Assembly: GCA_013420905.1 (NCBI GenBank)
Contig: JAAXNY010000008.1
Coordinates: forward strand, 1,612,001 to 1,676,000
Direction: 5' to 3'
DNA from: Collybia mongolica
Taxonomy: Eukaryota > Basidiomycota > Agaricomycetes > Agaricales > Clitocybaceae
DNA length: 64,000 nucleotides
The position numbers and the translations under genes were made by a program. The notes beneath the pieces are model-generated. The model ran no database searches, was not told the origin of the DNA, and was given only the letters and a program-made list of their open reading frames with translations. Below, piece after piece: positions 43,782-54,580 of this stretch (position 1 is the first letter of the stretch; each line of letters opens with the position of its first letter).

Positions 43782-46195
43782 TACTGTTGCTAATACAACT
43801 GTTGTGGTCATTCTGGTGCTTCATCTGGACACTTCTGGAACTTCTCTCCTCTTGGGTCTTTCTCATTCTAACACCTATACAAATATGCAACAACAAAAGG
43901 TAACCATATATATTTAGGCACTTCCCTTAAAAACAAGTCAGCTGGTAAAGTAGGGACTCAGACTCTCAGAGATGGACTGTGTGAAAATATTAACAAACTT
44001 GAAAATGTAGATCCATATTTGTATATTCCAAATATACAACCAACTCAGTGACTTCTCTGGAGACTTTACACTGAGCTAACATGAGCCACACAGACTATAC
44101 AGACAAATGTAGATGACTGCAGACTGAGCTCAGACCCTGTTTGGCAGGGAGCCCTGCTTAATTGACAGTCTTCATCTAAGCCAAGTCAAATATAAGTCCA
44201 TAAATTCACACTGTTACTTGGATGCTCAGACCCAGCTTGGAACAACTCCTCATGGAGTCCATGCAGACTATCCAGATTGCTTACTTAATTATAGTTACTA
44301 TTGCTTATTTAATGCACAAAAATGCAATATTTTGGAGAGTCAAATACAAGGCCTCAAGGTTAATGTCATGTGCATAAAGCATGCAGATCAACCATTTAGC
44401 AATATGAGCTTGTCAGTCCAAGCTGCTTGTTATTATAATGATCCCCTGCTGCCTCTTGGCCATTACTGGCAATGGCTGGGTATTGTTGATGGGTGCCACA
44501 TCACCCATCAGCCTTGTTATCAACCACCACCACTACATCCCCAGCTGCCTCTCCCATCACCTCCCTGCCTTATGATTGTGCACAACACTTCCAAATACAA
44601 TGCCAGGTCCCACTGCCATGGATACCACCACCCTCTCAGTAATAATAACAACTGCCAAATCACAACAATAAGAGCTGCAACAAGAACCACAGAGGCACCT
44701 GCCACATCACCAGTGACTGCCTGCCCACATCTGCTAGTGAGCAGCTAGCATGGTGGACATGGGTGGTGCAGTGGTGTATTCCATATGATAGAACCATCAC
44801 CTGGGGGTGGGTGTGCACCCCTGGATATGCTATCTAGACCAACCAGTACCAACCACCCCTGTGCCCAAACCAGATGTGTGTAAGGTGAGTGCATATGTGC
44901 TCCACATCTAGTTGCTCAGATATACCTTGCTCTATTGTATATACACCTATATGCTGCTGTATACCTTGAGACTACCTTGGTGTAATTCTATCTACCTTGT
45001 GATATGTTCTTATCCCTTTCACAAATATTGGTTTACTTCTTACTGACACTTTACCCCTGTACTATTTGCACAGCTCTAGTAGGCTGATATAGACTTCTGG
45101 TACCCCCACAGTATTTATCCAATGTACCTATATATAGATTGGGCTGCCCAATTACAGATAGTACCTTTGCAATGAACTAAACCCAGATTTCTTACAATAA
45201 AGCCCACTTAGTCCTCTGGTGCCTCCTTCCCTATGTAGCTGAACCCTGCTGCTCATCCCCCCCTTCTAACACTCAGCATGATGTAGCCCTTTACAACATG
45301 GTAGGGTATGGGCAGCATTTCACCAATGCACAGCCCCAGACCATAGATGACCCCCACCCTCTAGAATACCACTGCATACAGGAGGCCACCTACTACAGTA
45401 GCATACAGACACAACCCATCCCTTGCACATCCCACACCAGTAAGCACTAATACAGAATCAAATAAGGGGGCAGTAGTAGCTGAGGACAGCACAGGAGTTG
45501 TAGGCTTGTGTGGGGGACAAGTTCTTGTGTAGACTTATATTTTGTGTGATGTAAGGAAGTAATATCAATCCAAATGCCTATAATAGAAATAAGTTCCCAC
45601 AGTATTGAAATGTATATCAACCATGCAACATTTAACATTTTATTTCTAGCCTTGCATCCTGGGTTAATCAAGAACTTATCAGATATGCTAAAAATAGAAA
45701 TATCATCATCAAAGACAAAGTTTAAACAAATGTACATATGTCTGTTAAGTGTTTTTTTCTTATATTATCACATACTACATATAACCATACTCATATAGCT
45801 AGCCATTGTCAAGATATTGAGCATTATAAATTCCAGGAGCATCCACATTGACTTGTTTGGCTATGCTTTTGGCCAAGTAATATATGAATGTGATATTAAA
45901 ATAGATATAACAAGAGATTATAATCAAATTTAGAAAGATACAAACAAATATTAATATACATTTCTTGATGTACCCCCTCTATATGTCTAGAAGTAGTAGC
46001 AATTTCAATTGTATCCATCAGCCTTGTATTTGTTGAGATATGCATCATCTAAATTGTAGGAACTTCATTGATATTGTTTGTTTGGCCTGAAGTTGGCAAA
46101 GTAATGTATACAGATGATATTCATCTGTAGTATGTAATAAAAAAGCTGTTGTTGATAATGAGATTTGGAAGAGTACAAACAACTATAAACACATA
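43782..46195. repeat. Decayed repeat DNA with a diverged tandem duplication
   Basis: This stretch is AT-rich and CpG-poor. A long frame at 44218-44748 is low complexity and not convincing as a gene. Two segments, roughly 45835-45965 and 46055-46190, resemble each other (TTGTTTGGC..., CAAAGTAAT.TAT, GAGAT.T...AGA..ACAAACAA), suggesting an old tandem duplication of about 200 bp. Confidence 0.45.
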
Positions 46196-46428
46196 CAGTA
46201 GGCAACAAAACTGTTTCAATGTTTTCACATTCTGTAAAGATGCATCCATATGTCAGAAAATAAAAATTGGAAAAATATGAAAAAATTACAGAAGCTGCAT
46301 TGATGTCATATAATGTTGCTTACATAATGTCTTTGCACCACTTCCATTTTTGGTAGCAAAATCACATGATATATACAAAGCCATCATTGAAACAGTTTTG
46401 TTGCCCATCATTAAAAAGTAAGAAAGTG
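46196..46428 (+). repeat. Left inverted terminal repeat of the mariner element
   Basis: This 233-bp arm pairs with 47578-47810. The terminal 21-nt motif (GGCAACAAAACTGTTTCAATG at 46201-46221) recurs in opposite orientation near the inner end of the same arm (46387-46407), so each arm by itself looks like a foldback element. The inner copies could be second transposase-binding sites. Confidence 0.9.
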
Positions 46429-46445
46429 CTGAGATCTTAACTGTA

Positions 46446-46494
46446 GTCACATGACTTTGTTTATTGTTTAATGTATTGAACAAAGTCATGTGAC
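46446..46494. repeat. Perfect-looking hairpin upstream of the transposase frame
   Basis: GTCACATGACTTTGTT at 46446-46461 faces AACAAAGTCATGTGAC at 46479-46494 across a 17-nt loop. The 16-bp stem lies between the left inverted repeat and the transposase start, so it may act in transcription or in transposase binding; it is not part of the terminal repeats. Confidence 0.8.
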
Positions 46495-46554
46495 TTGCTC
46501 ATGTTTTAGTATAAATACAGAGTGTTCAAGTGCTCTAATGCCCCCAAACACACT

Positions 46555-47571
46555 ATGTGATCTCTTACCCCTGCTCAGTGCTCTCATGTCATCACACTGC
46601 TTGATGCAGGCACTTCTGGCCACCAGATCCACAAGATCACTGGCTTCTCCATTGCTACTATCTCTAGGATCCGCTCTCAGTATTGTTCTGAGCTCCCAAA
46701 GTCCTTTGGTGGCTGTCCTTCCAAGCTCACTTCTGCCAATATTAGCTATGCAAAGTGCATCATTCGCATGGGCAAGGCTGATAATGCAGTCCAAGTCACC
46801 AAAGCTCTTCAAGATGTCACCAACCAATCCATTTCCTCCCAAACTATTCATTGCAACTTGAAAAAGCATGGTTTACGGCCTGCAGTAAAACAAAAATGGC
46901 CTCTTCTCAAAACCCGTCATAGGAGGGATTGGTTGGACTTTGCAGAAAGGCACAAGGAGTGGACTCTGGAGGACTGGAAAAGGGTTATATGGTCTGATGA
47001 AACCAAAATTAACTGTCTGGGGTCAGATGGAAGGAAATGGATCTGGAAAGAGGTAGGGGAGCAGTTGAGTGATAGGATTGTAGAGGGGACACTGAAGTTT
47101 GGAGGTGGTAATGTGATGGTATGGGGCTGCATGGGGTGGGATGGGGTTGGATATGCAACCAGGATTGAGGGAAAGATGGATGCAGACCTCTATGTATCCA
47201 TCATGGAGGATGAGCTTCAAGATTCCCTTCATCACTATGGGAAAACCCCTGCCGATATCATCTTCCAGCAGGACAACAACCCCAAACACACAAGCAAGAA
47301 GGCCCAAAACTGGTTCAAGGACAATGGTTTCAATGTTATGAAGTGGCCTGCCCAGCCACCTGACATGAATCCTATTGAACATCTTTGGCATCACCTCAAA
47401 ATGAAGCTCAATGAATATGAAAATCCTCCACACAGCCAGCATGAGCTTTGGGAGCAAGTGGAGAAGGAGTGGGAAGCAATAGATAAGTCTGTCTGTCAAG
47501 GATTGATTGAGAGCATGCCTAGATGTATTGCTGCAGTGTTGAGGGCCAAAGGAGGATATACCAAGTACTAG
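46555..47571 (+). pseudogene. Tc1/mariner transposase, intact except a TGA at codon 2
   Basis: The frame from ATG 46555 runs 339 codons to TAG 47569-47571. The second codon (46558-46560) is TGA; a CGA there would fit, giving an N-terminus of the usual SLTPAQCSHVITLLDAG type. The paired helix-turn-helix DNA-binding region follows (HKITGFSIATISRIRSQYC and QDVTNQSISSQTIHCNLKKH). The catalytic triad is in VIWSDETKI, IIFQQDNNPKH and MNPIEHLW, spacing DD34E. Without readthrough, translation could start at a later Met (46768), which would lack the first DNA-binding helices. Confidence 0.9.
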
Positions 47572-47577
47572 TTTTAC

Positions 47578-47810
47578 CACTTTCTTACTTTTTAATGATG
47601 GGCAACAAAACTGTTTCAATGATGGCTTTGTATGTATCATGTGATTTTGCTACTAAAAATGGAAGTGGTGCAAAGACATTATGTAAGCAACATTATATGA
47701 CATCAATGCAGCTTCTGTAATTTTTTCATATTTTTCCAATTTTTATTTTCTGACATATGGATGCATCTTTACAGAATGTGAAAACATTGAAACAGTTTTG
47801 TTGCCTACTG
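47578..47810 (-). repeat. Right inverted terminal repeat of the mariner element
   Basis: Reverse complement of 46196-46428 with only a few differences (for example GTATGTATC against GATATATAC). It ends GCCTACTG followed by the TA duplication. Confidence 0.9.
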
Positions 47811-47812
47811 TA

Positions 47813-48240
47813 TACAGGGATTATTATACACTTCCTGACCTTGACAATATAGATGAGATGGAAGAAGTTGTTGAGAAAGCTCAGAAAAGAGAAAGAGCAG
47901 CATCTAGCACAGTACCACAGCCACCAAAAAAGATTACTAGATCAATGTAAACATTCATTTTATTAGGCAGCAACTAGATACACTACCAATAGCATGGCCA
48001 AGTAAGGACCCATTGCAGTAAGAGGCAAGTAAGAGGCAAGAAGTTAAGATTTGTTTCAAAATGTGTTCAACTTAGCTGAAATTAGCCAAACTGGATTTCC
48101 TAATTGGGCATGTCCCATGGAGGACCCTATGAGACCCTTGATGTAAGGGTCCAGGGGAGTCAAGGTCTTGGATTCTTCTACCACCCCCCCCCTGGGGCAA
48201 TGCTTAGTAGCTTCACATACTGATCCAAATAGCTGCTGGT
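47813..48240. other. Target DNA between mariner and Ty3 elements, with a coding-like scrap
   Basis: At 47820-47950 the plus strand reads about 40 codons, DYYTLPDLDNIDEMEEVVEK then AQKRERAASSTVPQPPKK and a stop. It looks like the C-terminus of some protein or element ORF cut by the mariner insertion; no match was recognised. The remainder to the LTR is repeat-like. Confidence 0.35.
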
Positions 48241-48725
48241 TGTTACAGCTGTTTAGGCCTTATCCTCTAGATCAGTCTGGTTTATCATTCATTTGTTCTA
48301 GACCATTGACTCTGTAAGTCCCATGTCTAATGACTCCCTCAGTAGGGCTAAGTCAGATCATCTGTTCAAAGATGCACTACTCCCTTCGTAAGGCAAGTAG
48401 GATTGAGTTCACATTGAGGAGTCAAGAGTAGATGAATAAGGTGAATTCAGCTAGGTCAAGCTAAAGAACTAACTAAGCTAGAATATCCCTATATATATGT
48501 AGGAGTCTGATAAGCATAGATAAGCATGATTTATGCTATTGGTTGTATAGATAAGAGGGATTAATGCTGTTGGCTATATAGATAAAGGGGATGAGTAAGC
48601 ATGAGATAAATAGGACCAATGGAGAACTGCCTGAGTAATGCAAACCGATATTAGTAAGTATGAGTAAGCAACAGTGAGTAAGAAGAAAAAGATAGATAGG
48701 GCACATGATAAAGGAATTTGTAACA
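48241..48725 (-). repeat. 3' LTR of the Ty3/gypsy element
   Basis: 485 bp, TG..CA ends, CTGGT target site outside. Compared with the other LTR it has seven base differences and a 4-bp indel; at least four differences are TG or CA here where the partner has CG. Confidence 0.93.
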
Positions 48726-49715
48726 TTACCCCCATTCTATGATTGAAACGTCCCAGCTTCAATGACTGTTCCAAGATTTCCCGGAGTGATGTTCCTTGTC
48801 TTCAGAAAATCCATAGACATCTTGATAACCATCATAGTTCCGTGCTTGCTTCTTTGGAGATGAATTGGTATGACCTTTTCCTGAGTATTGGAGGATTACT
48901 TTTGGGCAAAAGGAATAGACATGTCCAAGTTTCTTTTCTTTGCATCCTGGGCATTTGTAGTTTGGGCAGTCTAGTCTCATATGATCTTTGGACCAGCAGT
49001 GTGTGCATTTGAAGCTATAAATTGAATTGCATGGATCAGGTGTAGAATTGGTCAAGTCAATGGGATTTTGGATGTCTTTTTTTTGGTTGAAGGAGTTTGG
49101 TGGTAATTTTGCTGGTCTTCTTTTTGGCTTCTTTTTGATTATGGACTTTGTTGCTTTCTGTCTTTTGGTTCATGTCATAACAAGTGATGGGTCTATAGAT
49201 GGTATAGGTGTTTTTGTGGTGTATGGTGATATATTTGATTCAGGAGATGTTGAGCAATAGCTTGGTGGTTCTGGCATTTTGGGAATGGGGAATAATGTTC
49301 TTCTTCCAGAGGATGTGGTCTGAAGAGCTAATGATGTGTCAAAGGGAATTGATGTAGTGGGTGTTTCGTAAATTTGTTCTTTGTTTTCTACAATGATTTG
49401 TAGTGCTTCAAATTCTAGAGTGGAGCTAAGGTTTCCTGCAACCTGATCCATGAAACTTGTGATTTTGGCAGTTTGGTTAAACAGCGTATCTCGTATCTGT
49501 TTATATCTTCCATACTGTTCCAAAAGGTCTTGACTGGGGGTTTTATCCCAAATTTCTGTTATTGTTGATTGGAGGGTTTTTTGTGCAAACCAATTTTGGA
49601 ATTTGTTGCATCAACGAATGTGATTGATGTAATCAAGTCTTTCTCCCATAGTGTTAGAGTAGTGAGAGGAATGTGTGTCAGCGGATTTGGCTGATGTGAA
49701 AAAGGAGGAAGTCAT
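48726..49715 (-). pseudogene. Third ORF of the Ty3/gypsy element: zinc-knuckle protein of unknown function
   Basis: The frame opens with ATG 49715, 20 nt after the pol stop and in another frame, and runs exactly 330 codons to TAA 48726-48728, whose last base touches the 3' LTR. Only three stops interrupt it, all TGA at codons 35, 182 and 319, each readable as decayed CGA. The N-terminal two-thirds contain YKQIRDTLFNQTAKITSFMD and a likely helical segment; the C-terminal third is Lys-rich and holds two zinc knuckles, CTHCWSKDHMRLDC (residues 237-250, CX2CX4HX4C) and CPGCKEKKLGHVYSFC (255-270, CX2CX6HX4C). Env-like position, but no signal peptide or membrane helix is seen. I know of no name for it. 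Confidence 0.75.
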
Positions 49716-49734
49716 TGTTTGTTTGGGAGTTTGT

Positions 49735-52700
49735 TTAGAGGTGGTGTTGCTTCTGGTAGGATTGCAGTATCATTTGAGCTCCTTTTAAATGGTTTTTGGG
49801 TTCCCATGTGTTGTAGGCTGATGAGTAACCTTTCCATTTCACAAGGTATTGGAAGCCTCTGCCTCGTTGTTGGTGATTGATAATTCCTTCTACTTCATGC
49901 TCTTCATTTTGATCCACAAGGTCTGGTGGAGGTTCTATCTAAGAAATTTGGGTCTGTGGGTGTCATTTTCTTTGTATGGTGTAAGAAGGGATGCATGAAA
50001 CACAGGGTGGATCTTCCATTGTGATGGAAGTTTCAGTTTATACATTACTGGTCTGTGGACTTCTTGGATCTCAAAGGGTCCTTCTCATTTTGGTGCTAGT
50101 TTCCTTGAAGGATAGGGGATTCGAAGGTTTGTTCCTTCTAACCAAACGTGTTCTCCTCGTTTGAATGGAGTGAAACCTTGTGTTGTCCTTTCTGCAACTT
50201 TTCTTCTTGCCAAGTTGTGTGCTGCCATGGCTTCTTCTTGTGCTCTATTTAGTTTGATCATCCATTGCTCCACACTTGGAACATTTGTCTTCTGGAATGC
50301 TGATGGAATTGCCTGTGGTTCGTATCCCATCATAAGGAAGAATGGGGATCTTTTCATTGTGGAGTGTGTTCTTTGATTATGCGCGAATTCTGCGATTGGG
50401 TTAAGATCCTTCCATATTGCTGGGTTGTTCTGGCAGAACATGCGGAAATAGATTTCAAGTTCTTGATTCAATCATTCTGTTTCTCCATCCGTTTGTGGGT
50501 TATATGCCGTGCTCATTACAAGCTTGATTCCAAGGAGTTTTCCTAGTTCTTTGAAGACTTTTGCCGCAAATTGAGGGCCTCAATCAGATAAGAAGGTGTC
50601 AGGTAATCTGAATCTTTTGTAGACATGTTCCAGGTAAAGGTTCGCTGTTCCTAAGGCATCAATTGTTTTGGTGCAAGGGATAGAAATTACCCCCTTTGTA
50701 AGGCCATGATCCTACCATGACCATGAGACTGTCTTTTTCTTTGTTTTCTGGAAGGTCTGTGACAAAGTCGGCTGTGACAAATGAGAAAGGGCATGGTTCT
50801 CCATTTGTTGCAATCAGTATTAACCCTGGTCTTGTTGGGTGCGTGTTGACTTTCATTTGTTGGCATGTAGTGCAGCCATCAACGTAATTCTTTATGAATA
50901 CTCCCATTCCTGGCCACCAGTATTCTTGACTGATTAATTCTTGTGTTTTGTATTGGCCTGGGTGTCCTCCTGGTTTCATGCCATGATATTTTCATACTAT
51001 TTCTTGTCATAGTTTTGCATCTGGTCCCACATAACATCTGTTCTTGAAAAACAGAAGTCCATCTTTGAATTTCCAATCAGACAGGTTTGATTTGATTGGT
51101 GGTGTCCCTGTTTCTTTTAATGCTTCAATTGATTTTGCGAACAACTCATCTTCTTCAACTGATTTCTTTAGGTCTTCTTGTAAACCTATATCAATCATTT
51201 TGATAAAAATGTCATCTGGTAAAAGGATCTGGTCTTCATTGTCTGTGTCTTCTGTACTGACATAGTCTGATCTTCTTGATAGAGCATCAGACTGTATCAT
51301 TTGTGTTCCAGGTGTGTGTACAAGTTTCAGATTGAACTGTGACAGAAACAGGCTCCATCCTGCTTGTTGTCGGTTCAACTTTTGTGCTGTTCAGAAGTAC
51401 GTCAGGTTCTTGTGATCTGACAGAATCACTGTGGGGAATTGTGATCCTTCGAGGTAATGTCTCCATGTTTTCAAGGCTTGAATGATGCCTAGTAGTTCTC
51501 TGTCGTAGATTTTGTAGTTTCTTTCTGTTTCCATAAATGAGTGTGAAATGTATCCGCATGGATGCCATTCTCCGTTATCATTTTGTTGTCATAGTACCAC
51601 GCCTGTGGCCCATTTCAAAGCATCTGATTCGATGTGGAATGGTTTGTTCTTGTCTGGCATCATGAGGACAGGCGATTTCAAAAATTTCTGCTTTAATCTG
51701 TCAAATGCTTCCTGACAATCTTGAGTCCACTTCCATTTGATGTCTTTTCTTGTCAGATTTGTCAATGGTCTGCTAAGTTCAGTGTAGTGTCCAATGAATT
51801 TTCAGTAAAAGTTTGCAAATCTGAGGAATGATTGGACTTGTTTCACTGTTGTTGGGGATTCCTGCCAATCTAGTTGGTTCCATACCTATTTTGTTTTCTC
51901 TGATGACTAGTCCAAGGTATTCAAGTTCTGTGGCTTCAAATACGCATTTGTCCAGATTCAGGTACAAGTCATTTTCCTTCAGTTTATCCAGGACCTTCAG
52001 GGTCTTTCTTTGTAAATCATCAATGTTGTTGGAGGAAATCAGGATGTCATCCATGTAGATCAGGATCCATCCTTCATTGATCTCTATTGCATAGATGTCA
52101 TTCATCATGTTCTGGAATGTTGCCAGTGAATTGCATAAGCTAAAAAACATAACAAGGGGTTCAAACAGTCCCCTGTTTGTTTTGAATGCTGCCTTCCATT
52201 TGTCACCTTCTTTAATCCGGACATTGTTATATCCCCATTGTAGGTCCAATTTTGTGAAATATTTGGTTCCTTTCAGTTTGTCAAGAAGCTCCCCTACAAG
52301 TGGTAAAGGGTATGCGTTCTTGATTGTTCCTTCATTTAGTCTTCTGTAATCCTGAGTTGGTCGAAGTTTTGCTGAATCTTTCTTCGATACAAAGAAGAAG
52401 GGTGATGCCTGTGGGGATTTCAATGGTCTGATGTATCCTTTTCACATGTTTTCATCAATGAATTTGTCCAGTTTTCCTTGTTCCGCCGGGCTAATGGGAT
52501 AGATCTTACAATCCTTTGGGATGAAGTCAGGTTTTGGATCTATTGCATGGTCCCATGATCGTTGTGTTGGCATTCTTTCCAAGTTTGTTTTGTTGAATAG
52601 TGATGCATATTCTTGATAGAATTCTGGTAGTGTCTTCTTTGGTTTCTGATCTTTGATTTCTGCCTTGTGTTCTAGTTCCTGTGATATTGATGTCTTTGCC

Positions 52701-53409
52701 TTTATCCAAATGGATTCTTCTTCATCATCTTCCGGATGGATGTATGTCCTAAGTAGATTGACTTCATGTTTGTCATCTTCTTCGTCAATTCCTAAAAGAA
52801 TTGGTTGCCAATCTTCAAGGGGTTGATTCCTTGGGATTTCTTCTGGGTATTCTTCCTGTATTTCCATTACCGTTGCCTTGGGGTATTGCCGTGTTTGTTT
52901 CATCTGTCAGATTTCTATATTCCTTTGGATTGCTTCTGATAGAACTCCTTTTTTGATGCTTGGTCCGAAGTCGAGTGTTCCTTTCTCCCAATCAATCTTG
53001 GGGTTGTGCTGTTTTAACCATGGTAATCCAAGGATGATGTTCTCTTTTCCTAATCCGCTAACTAATAGTCGGATTCTGATTTCTTCATCTCCGATTCAAA
53101 TCTTGGTCCATACACAGTCTGTGATGTTCCCTGATTTGTTCTTCATTCCATCTACATTCCTGACTGAGATTGGCTTTCTCAGTGGGGTTGTCTTTATTTC
53201 ATTTTCTTCAACAAATGTCTTGTCAATGAAGATTCCTCCAGCTCCGCAATCTATAAGTCCAATTGCTGGGGTTTCGACGTTTTTCTGTTCTTCAATCACC
53301 GTAATTGGAATAGAAAGAGATTGTCAATTCATTTCTCCTAAAATTACAGGTGATAGCATAACAGAATAAGTCTTGGCAGGTACTGATGTCGATTCAGGCC
53401 GCCGCTTTA
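49735..53409 (-). pseudogene. Ty3/gypsy pol: protease, RT, RNase H, integrase, chromodomain
   Basis: In order on the minus strand: protease with AIGLIDCGAGGIFID (DSG variant DCG) near 53250; RT with [19 protein letters not shown] and the catalytic [12 protein letters not shown] near 52050; RNase H with [20 protein letters not shown] near 51500; integrase zinc domain GGHPGQYKT...CTTCQQMK near 50950-50850 and core [10 protein letters not shown] near 50560; chromodomain EHEVEGIINHQQRGRGFQYL, VKWKGYSSAYNTWEP near 49900-49780. TGA codons replace Arg at many points, e.g. 52442-52444, 51802-51804, 51589-51591, 51391-51393, 51007-51009, 50992-50994, 50584-50586 and 50472-50474. Frameshifts lie near 51860 (small deletion), near 50710 and near 49940 (TAGA duplication). 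Confidence 0.9.
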
Positions 53410-53416
53410 AAAACCC
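53410..53416 (-). promoter_or_regulatory. Candidate -1 ribosomal frameshift site at the gag-pol junction
   Basis: On the minus strand the gag codons AAG GGT TTT are followed at once by the stop TAA. The heptamer G GGT TTT fits the X XXY YYZ rule for tandem -1 slippage. After slipping, the ribosome reads TTA AAG CGG CGG and continues into pol (LKRRPEST...), with protease about 50 codons on. No downstream pseudoknot was modelled. Confidence 0.7.
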
Positions 53417-54580
53417 TTGTCTTCCATGTTCTTCAAGGCAATCTCCTTCTCTTCTTCATCTAATCCTGCTAAAAGGGATCAGATCTTTGTATAGGCATCT
53501 TTGCCTTTCATTGGTGTCTTTGGTTCTTCCTTTTGTGGGGTCTGGGGAATAGAGCCTCCAGTTCTATGGTCTGATGTTTGATGTCCAAACTTGTGACATT
53601 CAAAGCATAATCCTCACTTCATGTATTCATCTCTTTCTTGGATAGTCAATTGATCTATATCCATTGCGTTTAGGTCCCTGGCGTTGTTTGGGACATATCT
53701 GGGATTGTTTCGCTGGAAATTATATTTCTTTCTGTTGTTTCCTCCTGCAGGCTTTCCAGTGTTTCCTTTGATTTGTGCTACAATTGATCTTGCATGTCTA
53801 AACTGGGTGTCAAATATGGATGCTTTCTGGTACCAGCCCTTGATGGTGGTAGGTGGGTTATCCATTGTCAAAATCTTCTGCATCAAGGAGGGTGGCATTC
53901 CCTCCATGAAGTACTCAATGAGTGCTTCACTTTCGGTGATCTGGCTTTCTGATGTGGCTGATTTGAACTCCGCAATGTAATCATCTGCTGTCATGTTTCC
54001 TTGCATGCGCAGCATCTTCAGGGTCTGTCTGGCATCTCCTGCTTCATCTGGTGTGGAAAACACTTCTTCGACTGTCATCATAAAATCTGTAAAAGTGCCT
54101 GGGTTGTCACTTTTCTCTCCATACCAGGATTTCTTCCATGATCCTGCTGTTCCTCCTTTCATATAAGAAAGCACATAAAGGATTCTCTTCCAGTCCGTGT
54201 TGTAAATTCTGTCATTTGCTCCCAAGTACATTTTGCAATCAAGGACAAAGTCCTTCGTCATCTTTCTGTTTCCATCAAAAATATTCAGTGAGCTGAGTTT
54301 GATCTCAGTGGGTCTTTGTTCATCTGCTATTTTTATGTCAGAATCAGGTGGTATCGGGGAGTCTGGTGTTTTGGGTTTCAGTGGTTCTTCAGGTTCCTTT
54401 CTTTCAGAACTTTCTATCTTCGGTTTCGGTGTTGTGGGTGTTTCTATCGCATCCCACGCTTCTTGACTTGTTACCACAATGTGCACAGCCACTGTCATAG
54501 TCATCATTGTCGTTCTACGCACCCTGCTGCCCTAGATCACCCCTGATAACACTCTACCAACCAAGCCCCGTGCCTCTGAC

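Larger units (their letters stand above)
46196..47810 (+). mobile_element. Tc1/mariner transposon with 233-bp inverted terminal repeats
   Basis: The element is 1615 bp, bounded by TA duplications at 46194-46195 and 47811-47812. Termini read CAGTAGGCAACAAAACTG. The inverted repeats run 46196-46428 and 47578-47810 and are nearly identical. It encodes one transposase (46555-47571) with an intact DD34E triad but a TGA at codon 2. The clean ends and strong arm identity point to a recent insertion into old repeat DNA. Confidence 0.93.

Noticed and set aside
44218..44748. Plus-strand open frame of 176 codons.
   Set aside because: It is low complexity, rich in His, Pro and Cys, lies in CpG-poor repeat DNA and has no recognised domain. 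Probably a chance frame.
49027..49260. Plus-strand hydrophobic frames antisense to the third Ty3 ORF.
   Set aside because: They are the complement of Lys/Asn-rich codons, which always look hydrophobic on the other strand.
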